Part shown: piece after piece, positions 1 to 9,700 of the stretch
Layout: every line of letters begins with the position of its first letter
How positions within the stretch are numbered: the first letter of the stretch is position 1
Source of the DNA: JBELHR01 sp049606855
Lineage (GTDB): Bacteria > Bacteroidota > Bacteroidia > Flavobacteriales > Flavobacteriaceae
Length of the DNA stretch: 64,000 nt
Assembly (NCBI GenBank): GCA_049606855.1
Contig: JBMYVY010000001.1
Location: 248,001 to 312,000, forward strand
Direction of reading: 5' to 3'
Translations under genes and position numbers: made by a program
Notes under the pieces: generated by a model
The model's database searches: none
What the model was told of the DNA's origin: nothing
What the model saw: the letters and a program-made list of their open reading frames with translations, nothing else

Positions 1-507
1 GACTTAAATGATTATGTTTTTGTAGGTGGGTTTGAATCTTTTAAAATTATTGATCAATTAAAAGCAAATAATGTACCTGTTCTATTAAAACGTGTTCACT
101 CTTTGCCAAATTCAGTTGATGAAGATGTTAGGCTTCCTTTTAAAGTTGCAGCTGAATTGGTTCAGGCTGGAATACTTGTAGGATTAGAAAATACTGGCTC
201 AATGGAACGTATGCAAACAAGAAATCTTCCATTTTACGCTGGAACTGCAGTTGGATATGGTATTAGTTATGAACAAGCTCTTCAAACAATAACTTTAAAC
301 ACTGCTACAATTTTAGGAATTGAGGATTGGTGTGGATCAATTGAAGTTGGAAAAGACGCTACCTTGTTTGTTTCTAAAGGAAATGCATTAGAGATGTCGG
401 GAAATAATTTGACCCATGCTTTTGTTCAGGGCCGAGCTATTTCGCTAGAAACTCACCAAACAGAACTCTATCACCGTTATATGAATAAATACAATAGTGA
501 AAAGTAA
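1..507 (+). CDS. Amidohydrolase family protein, C-terminal part (5' end outside window)
   Basis: The reading frame is open from the first base, so this is the last 168 residues of a gene that begins before the window. The piece resembles the end of metal-dependent amidohydrolases of the imidazolonepropionase type: a stretch reading ALQTITLNTATILGI, followed by GSIEVGKDATLFV, is the typical final helix and the return to the small beta-sandwich. The catalytic metal ligands at the N-terminus cannot be seen, so the substrate is unknown. A TTG codon at 103 is not a real start because homology-like sequence continues upstream of it. A strong terminator follows the stop. Confidence 0.8.
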   Translation, partial: DLNDYVFVGGFESFKIIDQLKANNVPVLLKRVHSLPNSVDEDVRLPFKVAAELVQAGILVGLENTGSMERMQTRNLPFYAGTAVGYGISYEQALQTITLNTATILGIEDWCGSIEVGKDATLFVSKGNALEMSGNNLTHAFVQGRAISLETHQTELYHRYMNKYNSEK

Positions 508-512
508 TTTAA

Positions 513-539
513 AAGCCCTCTGATTGAGGGCTTTTTTTT
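513..539 (+). terminator. Intrinsic terminator after the amidohydrolase
   Basis: GCCCTC and GAGGGC arms (with flanking A-T pairs) around a TGATT loop are followed by a run of T. It lies 5 bases after the stop and 13 bases before the next start, so the methyltransferase gene should have its own promoter or depend on readthrough. Confidence 0.85.
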
Positions 540-551
540 ATTTTTGTGTTT

Positions 552-1340
552 ATGACAGATGTGATTACAAGCACAAAGAATTCCTTCGTTAAAGACTTAT
601 TGAGTTTACAAGAGAAGTCCAGGAATAGGAAAAAAAATCAATCATTCTTACTTGAAGGGGAAAGAGAATTGAATCTAGCAATCAAGTATGGCTATGAGAT
701 AGAGTTCCTTGTTATTTGTCCTGAAATAATTTCACCCAACTCCACCTTTACAGAAAATGGAAACTTTAAGTTTTTGAATGTTTCTAAACAGGTCTACAGT
801 AAATTAGCTTATAGAGGATCAACCGAAGGTATAATGGCCAAGGTGGGCTTTAAAAGTCATGATTTGAATAATTTATCTTTGTCAAACAACCCTTTAATAT
901 TGGTAGCTGAAGCTCCGGAAAAACCTGGTAATATAGGTGCTTTACTTCGTACAGCTGATGCCGCAAATATTGATGCTGTAATCATTGCTAATCCTAAGAC
1001 TGACTTGTACAACCCGAATATAATCAGATCCTCGATAGGCTGCGTTTTTTCAACGCAAATTGGCGTAGGTAATACTCAGGAAGTTCTATCATTTTTAAGA
1101 AAAAAGGACATTAAGATCTATTCTGCTGCTTTAAAGCAAGATTCTGAACCTTATTATAAAATTGATTTTTCAAAACCCTCTGCTATTGTTGTTGGAACCG
1201 AATCAACAGGTTTGAGTGATCTGTGGTTGAATCAATGTGATTCCAAGGTGATTATTCCGATGGAAGGTGCGATTGACTCGATGAATGTTTCTGTATCAGC
1301 AGCTGTATTAATTTTTGAAGCTAAAAGACAAAGAATATGA
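552..1340 (+). CDS. TrmH/SpoU-family RNA 2'-O-ribose methyltransferase
   Basis: A 262-residue SAM-dependent RNA ribose methyltransferase with a deep-knot (SPOUT) fold. The N-terminal ~100 residues are the RNA-binding part, including the basic KSRNRKKNQSFLLEGER. The catalytic half carries the three SpoU motifs: motif 1 around KPGNIGALLRTADAAN, motif 2 around VVGTESTGLSDLW, and motif 3 around IPMEGAIDSMNVSVSAAV. The ATG at 552 is preferred over the GTG at 546, which would add only two residues and sits nearer the preceding terminator. The last four bases overlap the start of the M48 protease (ATGA), which suggests translational coupling. The family contains both rRNA and tRNA enzymes and the target base cannot be read from sequence. 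Confidence 0.88.
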   Translation: MTDVITSTKNSFVKDLLSLQEKSRNRKKNQSFLLEGERELNLAIKYGYEIEFLVICPEIISPNSTFTENGNFKFLNVSKQVYSKLAYRGSTEGIMAKVGFKSHDLNNLSLSNNPLILVAEAPEKPGNIGALLRTADAANIDAVIIANPKTDLYNPNIIRSSIGCVFSTQIGVGNTQEVLSFLRKKDIKIYSAALKQDSEPYYKIDFSKPSAIVVGTESTGLSDLWLNQCDSKVIIPMEGAIDSMNVSVSAAVLIFEAKRQRI

Positions 1341-2560
1341 TAATATATTATGTAGTAATAACAATTATTATTGTTGATTATCTTTTTAACACCTGGCTAA
1401 ATACACGAAATCATAGAGCATCTCAGGCGAACCTTCCCGATAGCCTGAAAGATATTTACGATGCAAAAGAGTATAAGAAAAGTATGGATTATCAGGCAGC
1501 TAAATATAAAGTAACCCGCTTATCAGGTCTGCTGAGTTTAGTCGTTAGTTTAATTTTTATTCTAGCCGGAGGATTTAAGTGGCTCAATGATTTGGTGTAT
1601 TCCTTTGAGTTCTCTGAATTATTGACCTCTTTATTGTTCTTCGCCTTATTAGGAATGGGATCTTATATCATTAATTTACCCTTCTCTTACTACAAAACTT
1701 TCAAAATTGAGTCCGAATATGGCTTTAATTTAATGACCAAAAAAACATTTTGGATGGACCAATTTAAAGGAAGTATGTTGACGATAGTCTTGGGTGGAGT
1801 GGTTTTGAGTTTGGTGATTTTCATTTACCAAAACCTTCAAGAAGACTTTTGGTGGTTGGCATGGATACTTATTAGTTTGATAAGTGTATTTATCACTTTT
1901 TTTTACAGCAGCCTAATTGTTCCTCTATTTAATAAACAAATACCTCTAGAGGACGGAGAATTAAAATCAAAGATTACTGAACTTTCAGAAAAATTAAAAT
2001 TTAACCTTGATAATATTTTTGTTATTGATGGTTCAAAAAGATCCACAAAGGCAAACGCTTATTTCTCAGGTTTTGGTGCTAAAAAGAGAATTGTGCTGTT
2101 CGACACACTTATAAACGATTTAGATACCGATGAAATCCTAGCGGTTCTCGCTCATGAAATTGGTCATTACAAAAAAAAACATGTAGTTATAAATATGTTA
2201 TTAACCATGGGGCTAACGGGTGTAATGCTATGGGTTTTTTCCTTACTTGTCGGAAACGATTTAATTGCGCAATCCTTTGGAATTGAAAGTGCCAACTTTC
2301 ATATTGGATTGGTGATCTTTTCCTTCCTTTATCAACCCATTTCAGAACTTACTGGTATTGGAATAAATTACCTTTCGAGACAATTTGAATATCAAGCCGA
2401 CAACTTTGCAAAACACTGCACTAGAGGCGAAGATCTAATTGAATCATTGAAAAAGTTAAGCAGAAAGAGTTTATCAAACCTTACTCCTGACTCAGTTTAT
2501 GAATTTGTGCACTATTCACACCCAAATCTAGAAAAACGTATCAAAGCACTTAAAGTCTAA
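1337..2560 (+). CDS. M48-family membrane metallopeptidase (Ste24/CAAX-protease-like)
   Basis: A 407-residue zinc endopeptidase embedded in the inner membrane. The HEIGH zinc motif lies near residue 273, with the third ligand in EYQAD near residue 353. Hydrophobic segments sit at the N-terminus, around 60-115, 145-195 and 290-335, the layout of Ste24-type proteases. The N-terminal tail NHRASQANLPDSL and the block YKVTRLSGLLSL are typical of this family. Bacterial members are thought to take part in membrane-protein quality control rather than prenyl-protein processing; that role is inferred. It is coupled to the upstream methyltransferase by a 4-base overlap and is followed 18 bases later by the relA/spoT gene. 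Confidence 0.93.
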   Translation: MIIYYVVITIIIVDYLFNTWLNTRNHRASQANLPDSLKDIYDAKEYKKSMDYQAAKYKVTRLSGLLSLVVSLIFILAGGFKWLNDLVYSFEFSELLTSLLFFALLGMGSYIINLPFSYYKTFKIESEYGFNLMTKKTFWMDQFKGSMLTIVLGGVVLSLVIFIYQNLQEDFWWLAWILISLISVFITFFYSSLIVPLFNKQIPLEDGELKSKITELSEKLKFNLDNIFVIDGSKRSTKANAYFSGFGAKKRIVLFDTLINDLDTDEILAVLAHEIGHYKKKHVVINMLLTMGLTGVMLWVFSLLVGNDLIAQSFGIESANFHIGLVIFSFLYQPISELTGIGINYLSRQFEYQADNFAKHCTRGEDLIESLKKLSRKSLSNLTPDSVYEFVHYSHPNLEKRIKALKV

Positions 2561-2578
2561 ATTTTGTAAATTTATACT

Positions 2579-4795
2579 ATGACCTATAATCTAACGGTAG
2601 AAGAAGAAAATAAGGAAATCGCAATGCGCTATAAGGACCTTTTAAAAGGAACTTATCAAATTCTTTCAGAAGAAGATAAAGTATTAATACGTTCTGCTTT
2701 TGATTTGGCCGTTGAGGCGCATAGCGATCAAAGACGTAAAAGTGGTGAACCTTACATATTTCATCCAATTGCAGTTGCTAAAATAGTGGCCTATGAAATT
2801 GGTCTAGGTGCTACTTCCATTGCCTCCGCCCTACTTCATGACGTCGTAGAGGATACTCATTTCAGTCATGACGATATTAATAAGCAATTTGGGGAAAGAG
2901 TTTCTTTGATCGTAAAGGGATTAACCAAAATTTCACGATTGAGTAAGGAACAAGATGAGTCTATTCAAGCCGAAAATTTTAGAAAAATGTTGCTTACCTT
3001 AAATGAGGATGTACGCGTTATTCTAATTAAGATTGCAGATCGTTTGCACAACATGCAAACAATGGATGCCATGCCCGCGCATAAGCAGCTTAAAATATCT
3101 TCTGAAACCTTATATATTTACGCTCCCCTAGCCCATAGACTTGGCTTGTATAATATCAAAACAGAACTCGAGGATCTCGGACTAAAATACACCGAACCAG
3201 AGGTCTATAATGATATTCTCAACAATATAAAAGACAGTAAGGAAGAACAAGAAGCTTATATTGAAAGCTTTACTTCAAAAATTCAACAAACCCTGGATGA
3301 TCAAGGTTTTAAATACACGATTAAAGGGAGAAGTAAGTCGATTTACTCGATACGCAGGAAAATTCTAAAACAAGGGGTTACTTTTGATGAAGTATACGAC
3401 AAATTTGCCATTCGAATTATTTATAAAAGTTCAGAGAAGGAAGAGAAATTTGATGCCTGGAAAATCTATTCAATCGTAACGGACCATTACAAACCTAATC
3501 CAAGTCGATTACGAGACTGGATTTCTCAACCCAAATCAACCGGTTATGAAGCCCTACATACCACGGTTATGGGGCCAAAAGGAAATTGGGTTGAAGTTCA
3601 GATAAGGTCTGAAAAAATGGATGAAATTGCTGAAAAAGGATATGCCGCCCATTTTAAATATAAGCAAGGTAGTGTTGATGAAAACGGACTAGAATCGTGG
3701 CTAAATCGATTAAAAGAAACCCTTGAGAATCCAAATGTAAATGCTGTAGATTTTGTTAAGAATTTTAAGCTCAATTTATACAGTAAAGAAATTTTTGTTT
3801 TCACTCCAAACGGTGAGATTAAAGCCCTTCCTAAGGGAGCCTCTGCTCTAGATTTTGCCTTTTCTATTCACACCGATATAGGACTTAAATGTAGAGGTGC
3901 AAAGATCAATGGTAAATTGGTCACTATTGATCATGAGCTCAATTCTGGAGACCAAGTAGAAATTATTACAGCCTCTACTAAAAAGCCAAACAGTCGATGG
4001 TTGGATTTTGTGATTACATCAAGAGCGAGGACCAAAATCAAAAATGCTTTAAAGGAAGATGAAAAGTTAATTGCTGAAGAAGGAAAACAGATTCTCGTTA
4101 GAAAATTAAGACATCTAAAAATTGACCTAAGCGAGAAGGTTGTTAATGAGCTGGGAAATTATTTTAACCTGAAAACTTCATTTGATCTATTTTATCAAGT
4201 GGGTACGGGAAGAATTGAGAACAAGGATATCAAAGAATTTGTCAATCAAAGGTCTAATGCCTTGGTCAACTTCTTTAAAAAAACCATCAAGCGGGGAACA
4301 TCTCCGGGTGCCCTCAAAGAAGCAGATGAAAAAACCCATGAATATGACACCTTAGTTTTCGGAGACGATGAACAAACCTTAGATTTTAGTTTTGCTAAAT
4401 GTTGTAATCCTATTCCTGGAGATCAAGTTTTTGGCTTCACAACAGTATCAGATGGAATTAAAGTGCATCGGATGGATTGTCCCAATGCCATCAGCCTGCA
4501 ATCAAATTACGCCTATCGCATTATAAAGGCTGTATGGGTAGACTCTTCAGAAAAAGAGTTCAAAGTAAGCCTCGGTATAACTGGGGTAGACAACATGGGC
4601 TTAGTCAATGAATTGACACGGATTATTTCGTCAAATATGAATGTTAATATACACAACATTAAATTCGAAGGAATCAAGGGCCTATTTCAAGGAGAAGTGA
4701 CCATAAGTATTAAGAATACGAAACAGCTAAATAGACTGATTAAGCAAATTCAAAAAATTGATGGAGTTAAATCTGTTAAACGGTTTACCAAATAA
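2579..4795 (+). CDS. RelA/SpoT-family (p)ppGpp synthetase/hydrolase
   Basis: A 738-residue alarmone enzyme of full RSH length. Domains in order: an HD hydrolase domain (HD pair at residues 87-88 in LLHDVVED), a RelA/SpoT nucleotidyltransferase domain (KGRSKSIYSIRRK, then STGYEALHTT), a TGS domain near 405-465 (FVFTPNGEIKALPKGASALDF), a middle region with KCCNPIPGD, and a C-terminal ACT domain from about 660. The HD motif is intact, so hydrolase activity is expected; synthetase activity is likely but was not checked residue by residue. A single bifunctional Rel is usual in Bacteroidota. It lies downstream of the M48 protease and upstream of fur and purA, the latter being a target of (p)ppGpp inhibition in other bacteria. 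Confidence 0.96.
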   Translation: MTYNLTVEEENKEIAMRYKDLLKGTYQILSEEDKVLIRSAFDLAVEAHSDQRRKSGEPYIFHPIAVAKIVAYEIGLGATSIASALLHDVVEDTHFSHDDINKQFGERVSLIVKGLTKISRLSKEQDESIQAENFRKMLLTLNEDVRVILIKIADRLHNMQTMDAMPAHKQLKISSETLYIYAPLAHRLGLYNIKTELEDLGLKYTEPEVYNDILNNIKDSKEEQEAYIESFTSKIQQTLDDQGFKYTIKGRSKSIYSIRRKILKQGVTFDEVYDKFAIRIIYKSSEKEEKFDAWKIYSIVTDHYKPNPSRLRDWISQPKSTGYEALHTTVMGPKGNWVEVQIRSEKMDEIAEKGYAAHFKYKQGSVDENGLESWLNRLKETLENPNVNAVDFVKNFKLNLYSKEIFVFTPNGEIKALPKGASALDFAFSIHTDIGLKCRGAKINGKLVTIDHELNSGDQVEIITASTKKPNSRWLDFVITSRARTKIKNALKEDEKLIAEEGKQILVRKLRHLKIDLSEKVVNELGNYFNLKTSFDLFYQVGTGRIENKDIKEFVNQRSNALVNFFKKTIKRGTSPGALKEADEKTHEYDTLVFGDDEQTLDFSFAKCCNPIPGDQVFGFTTVSDGIKVHRMDCPNAISLQSNYAYRIIKAVWVDSSEKEFKVSLGITGVDNMGLVNELTRIISSNMNVNIHNIKFEGIKGLFQGEVTISIKNTKQLNRLIKQIQKIDGVKSVKRFTK

Positions 4796-4830
4796 AAAAA
4801 AAGCTTAATTTTACCCCTTAAGTCATTTAT

Positions 4831-5277
4831 ATGAGTGAATTAAATCAACAAGAAATAGTAAAGAATGTATTCGTCAATTTTCTAGAGGCGAATAAACACA
4901 GGAAGACTCCTGAACGCTTTGCTATACTGCAAGAAATCTATGATTTAGATGATCATTTTGATATTGAATCGTTGTATATCAATATGAAAAACAAGAATTA
5001 TCGGGTATCACGAGCAACGCTTTATAACACCATAGAATTACTTCTAGAATGCGGTTTAGTAAGAAAGCATCAATTTGGCCAAAACCAAGCACACTATGAA
5101 AAAAGTTATTTTGACAAACAACACGATCATGTCATATTAACAGATTCAGGTGAAGTTATGGAGTTTTGTGATCCTAGAATTCAAACAATTAAGAAAACAA
5201 TAGAAGAAATATTCAATATAGACATACATAATCACTCTTTGTATTTCTATGGAACAAAAAAAGAAAACAAGGCTTAA
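4831..5277 (+). CDS. Fur-family transcriptional regulator lacking the CxxC zinc motif
   Basis: A 148-residue winged-helix regulator. The DNA-binding part contains KTPERFAILQEIYDL and YRVSRATLYNTIELLLECG, the latter being the recognition helix of Fur proteins. The dimerisation part has the metal-site string QHDHVIL. In classical Fur this is followed by CxxC for a structural zinc; here the equivalent positions read LTDSGEV and there is no second CxxC at the C-terminus, so that zinc site is absent. This form, encoded beside purA, is, to my knowledge, common in Flavobacteriia. Which metal it senses (Fe, Zn, Mn or peroxide via Fe) is not decided by sequence. Three bases separate it from purA. Confidence 0.9.
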   Translation: MSELNQQEIVKNVFVNFLEANKHRKTPERFAILQEIYDLDDHFDIESLYINMKNKNYRVSRATLYNTIELLLECGLVRKHQFGQNQAHYEKSYFDKQHDHVILTDSGEVMEFCDPRIQTIKKTIEEIFNIDIHNHSLYFYGTKKENKA

Positions 5278-5280
5278 TTC

Positions 5281-6552
5281 ATGGCAGTAGATTTATTATT
5301 AGGTCTTCAATGGGGAGACGAAGGAAAAGGGAAAATCGTTGATGTTCTTACAAAAAACTACGATTTAATTGCAAGATTTCAAGGTGGACCCAATGCAGGC
5401 CATACTTTGATTTTTGACGGGCAAAAACATGTATTGCATACCATTCCATCAGGAATTTTTCATGATAACGCAACAAATATTGTGGGTAATGGTGTGGTTA
5501 TTGATCCCGTAATTTTTAAGAAAGAGCTGGACAATTTAGCTCCATATAATCTTGACCTGAACAAAAAATTAGTAGTCTCTAGAAAAGCGCACTTAATTCT
5601 ACCAACGCATCGTTTATTGGATGCTGCCTCTGAAGCTGCTAAAGGTAAAGCTAAAATTGGATCAACCTTAAAAGGAATCGGCCCAACTTATATGGATAAG
5701 ACGGGAAGAAATGGTATGAGAGTTGGTGATTTGGAATTGTCGGATTGGAAAGCGCGTTATGAGGCTTTAACCAAAAAGCACTTGAACATGTTAAGCCATT
5801 ACAATGTTGATCTCGATTATAATTTAGATGAACTGGAAGCAGAGTTTTTTATAGGTGTTGAGCGCTTAAAAGAACTAGCATTTGTAGATAGTGAAGAATA
5901 TATGTATCAAGCCATTTCTAGTGGAAAGAAAATATTAGCAGAAGGAGCTCAAGGTTCTCTATTAGATATTGATTTTGGAACTTATCCATTTGTAACATCA
6001 TCTACAACCACTGCAGCTGGAGCCTGTACGGGATTAGGAGTTGCTCCAAATCAGATTGGAAGTGTATTTGGTATTTTTAAAGCTTATACAACTCGTGTAG
6101 GTTCTGGCCCCTTCCCTACAGAGTTATTCGATGAAGATGGAGCAACGATGGCTAAAGTGGGTCATGAATTTGGCGCCACTACAGGTAGACCAAGAAGGTG
6201 TGGATGGCTGGATTTGATTGCTTTGAAATATGCCGTGCAAGTTAATGGAGTTACTGAGCTCATGATGATGAAGGCTGATGTATTATCCGGCTTTGACACT
6301 TTAAAAGTGTGCACCGCTTACAAGTACAAAGGCGAAATTATAACTCATTTCCCTTATAATATTGAGCCCGAAAATGTTGAGCCAATTTATACAGAATTCA
6401 AAGGTTGGAAAGAAGATTTAACTCAAATGAGCTCTCCCTCTGAGTTCCCTGAAGCATTAAATGATTATATCGCATTTATTGAAAAGGAAACAGTAGTTAG
6501 AATAACCATTGTTTCAGTTGGTCCTGATAGAAATCAGACCATTAAAAGATAA
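5281..6552 (+). CDS. purA: Adenylosuccinate synthase
   Basis: A 423-residue enzyme joining IMP and aspartate with GTP hydrolysis to give adenylosuccinate, the first step from IMP to AMP. The GTP-binding loop GDEGKGK is at residues 12-18; the IMP/aspartate region GPNAGHTL, the KGIGPTYMDKTGRNG block and the late RVGSGPFPTE and TGRPRRCGW motifs are all present. Length matches the bacterial family. It starts three bases after the Fur-family gene and ends in a strong terminator, so it closes this + strand cluster. Confidence 0.98.
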   Translation: MAVDLLLGLQWGDEGKGKIVDVLTKNYDLIARFQGGPNAGHTLIFDGQKHVLHTIPSGIFHDNATNIVGNGVVIDPVIFKKELDNLAPYNLDLNKKLVVSRKAHLILPTHRLLDAASEAAKGKAKIGSTLKGIGPTYMDKTGRNGMRVGDLELSDWKARYEALTKKHLNMLSHYNVDLDYNLDELEAEFFIGVERLKELAFVDSEEYMYQAISSGKKILAEGAQGSLLDIDFGTYPFVTSSTTTAAGACTGLGVAPNQIGSVFGIFKAYTTRVGSGPFPTELFDEDGATMAKVGHEFGATTGRPRRCGWLDLIALKYAVQVNGVTELMMMKADVLSGFDTLKVCTAYKYKGEIITHFPYNIEPENVEPIYTEFKGWKEDLTQMSSPSEFPEALNDYIAFIEKETVVRITIVSVGPDRNQTIKR

Positions 6553-6553
6553 A

Positions 6554-6586
6554 AAAAAGGGAGCTATTTGAGCTCCCTTTTTTTTT
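6554..6586 (+). terminator. Intrinsic terminator after purA
   Basis: GGGAGCT and AGCTCCC arms enclose ATTTG, followed by about nine T residues. An A run on the left side means it may also stop transcription arriving from the right. Confidence 0.9.
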
Positions 6587-6680
6587 GACTAACTCAAAAA
6601 ATAAACAACAAGGTTTTTGTTTATAAATTTAAAGTTAGGGCTAAGGTTTTATTAGCATTATGACATTAATCATAGTACTA

Positions 6681-6711
6681 AAAAAAGCCTCTCCGTATTG
6701 GAGAGGCTTTG
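6681..6711 (-). terminator. Intrinsic terminator of the Oar-like receptor gene
   Basis: On the minus strand GCCTCTCC pairs with GGAGAGGC around a short loop and is followed by a T run (A run on the plus strand at 6681-6686). It lies 23 bases past the stop of the receptor gene. Confidence 0.88.
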
Positions 6712-6733
6712 ATATTTGTACTAATATATATTC

Positions 6734-9700
6734 TTAGTTAAAGATATATCTTAAACCTACTTGCATTTGCCATCTAGAAGCTAATGAAGTATCATATACA
6801 AAAGTTGATTGATTCTCACCTGTGAATGAATAGGTAGGAGTTCCAGCTCCATCAACAGAAACACCCACGGGTTGAACTGCATTAGGTTGTTGTACCAGAC
6901 CCCAGTTTGAATTCAATAAGTTACCGAAGTTCAAAATATCCATTGAGAATTGAATCTTGTTCTTATCATTCAATTTGTAGTCTTGTAGCCATTTAATATC
7001 CCAACGACCTCTCCAAGGTGCAATCGCAGCATAACGCTCTACATACTCTCCTCTAATATCTGATAAATAAGGGTCTTGTTCAATAAACTCATTGAAAGCA
7101 GCACCTTGTCCTCCAGCTGCCCAATTCATCTGATCAATTTCTGACTCAGTTGGAACGTATAATAAATCATTTAAGTTAGATCCATCTCCGTTGATATCTC
7201 CACCATAGGTATAAGAATAACGTCCTCCTTGAGCATACTCAGCAAAGGCAGATATTGTAGTTCCCCACTTATCATTTCGGCCATAATTCCATCCTTTTGA
7301 TGCTACAGCGATAATTCTATGTGTATCCCCGTATTTAGAATAACCTAATACATCAGCGTTTGCATCTCCCATCACTGGGTTAAAAGTAAACGCATCTCCT
7401 GTAATTTCAGCTTCAATTGAGTTAACGTCTTTTGCGTTTAAGTAATTATACGCTGCCTGAAGATAAAGTCCATTATCAAATGATTTTTGAACTTTTGCAG
7501 AGGCATTCCAAATGCGTCCTTTATCTGTATTTGTAAACACATAGTTTGCATTTCCAAATCCGTTTGCAACATCAGTTGGTAAATAAACCGGTCTATTGTC
7601 TACTCCTTGTAAAGTTCCTGAAGGAGTTGTAATTCCCCAGTTCTGAACATGGGCACCATTTAAGTCCTTAGTATAAGAGAAATCTCCAGTTACTACCCAA
7701 CCATTGTTAAGTTTCTTATCTAATCCAAGAGAAGTTCTCCACACTTGAGGCCACGTGAAATCAGGATCTACAGTTTGATAGAACCAAAAGTTAGGGTTAG
7801 CAATTTGGTTGTTTAACCACACAAATGGGAAACGACCTGTAAAAATTCCTGTTCCTCCTCTAACTTGAAGGGTTTTGTCTCCATTTACATCCCAGTTGAA
7901 TCCAACTCTTGGTGACCATAGTGGCTTACCTGTAGGCATTTTAGTGGAATCGAACAACACCTCTTCTCCAGTTGAAGGGTCAACATAAGGAAGTTCTGGC
8001 ATATAATCTGCACCATAGTTATCTATAAACTCCTGAGCTTTTTCAGAGGAGTTAAAATACAATGGCATATCCGCTCTTAATCCAAAAGTCAATTTTAATA
8101 CATCTGAAGCATTCCACTCATCTTGGAAGAAGAAAGCCAACTGACCAACATTCAATTCAGCCAATGACCAATTCGCAGCGTCATAAACCCCTTCAGCATT
8201 CGTCTGTGCATCCGAAAGAAGTCCATTAGCAATTGCAGCATCAAAAGCAGACATATCAGCAAAATCACCAAAGAAAGCACCAACATACCCTCTAGCATCT
8301 CCATATCCGTAAGCACCAAGGTTAAATGAGTTATCAAACATAAATTTCTCAAAAGAAAAACCACCAGTAATGGTATGATTCTTTACAGAATATGTCATGA
8401 TATCAGTCACTTGATAAACTTGTTGATCTAATCGGTTATTGATTGAAAACGGCTCGTGTCCAGAAACGATATAGTTCGTTCCAGCACCATCCATAATTCT
8501 AAATGCAGGCATAGGTGACGACATCGCATCGCGGAAATCGTCAAAATGAGTATAACCTGCTTGAAATTTATTAGAAAGCTTATCACTCAATTGAGAGTTC
8601 CATTCTAATAAATAAGAATCTATATTATTATTGATCGTGTATCCTGAATTTTGAAACTGAAGAATCTGTGAATTAGGTCCTCTAAAACCAAGTGCTGAAG
8701 GGTGAGCAGGCTTATCTTTAGACGCTTTCAAGAAATTGTAAACAAACGAAACACGGTTGTTATCATTTATGTTCCAATCTAACTTAGCAATACCCTTAGT
8801 AGATTCAGAATTGTGCAAGAACCCTTCATAAGCCCCTGTCTGGTAACCAATAGAAGCCAATTGATTCTGAACATGTATTAAATCAGATTCTAATACTCTA
8901 GATTCATTAATATCCAAAGTCCCGTTTCCGTTGCTTGGAAGCCATTGCTGTCCTAAGTCTTGACGTGAGTCTGTTTCAAAGTTTGCGAAGAAGAATAATT
9001 TATTCTTAATAATTGGTCCACCGATAGAAAAACCATATTGTTTCTGTTCTAATTCCGGTACAAAAATATCTTCACCTTTAATCTTAGATCCAGTCATTCC
9101 TTCATTACGGAAAAATCCATAAGCAGTACCTGAAAACTCGTTGGTACCAGATTTAGTAACCGCATTTACCGCAGCTCCTGTAAAACCTGATAAGGTTACG
9201 TCATAAGGAGCAGTAGCTACAGAAATTTGATCAATGGCATCAAGTGAAATTGGTTGCGCATCAGTTTGACCTCCTGGGGTTGCAGCATCAAGACCGAATG
9301 GATTATTAAAAATTGACCCATCAAGAGTAAAGTTGTTGTACTGATCGTTTCTTCCACCAAATGATCCACCTGAAGCAGATGGCTCTAATCTTGTGAAATC
9401 TGAAGCAGATCTTGAAATCGTAGGTAAGTTGGTAATTTCACGTTTACCTACAGAAGTTTCTGAACCAGTTCTGTTATTATTAAAAGTAGAGTTTCTTCCA
9501 CCAGTAATAACAACTTCTTGTAATTGTTCACTTTGTTCCACTAATTGAATATCTAAATCAAAGGCAGAACCCAGTTCTAAATAAATATCAGTAATTGAAA
9601 TCGTTGAATAACCAACGTAACTTACCGTTACTGTATATGGTCCTCCAACTCTTAAATTTTGCAGGGCATAATAACCTTCATCTAAGGTCATCGTTCCAGA

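Noticed and set aside
103..507. A 134-codon complete gene starting at TTG 103
   Set aside because: The frame is open and protein-like from base 1, so this is the end of a longer amidohydrolase gene.
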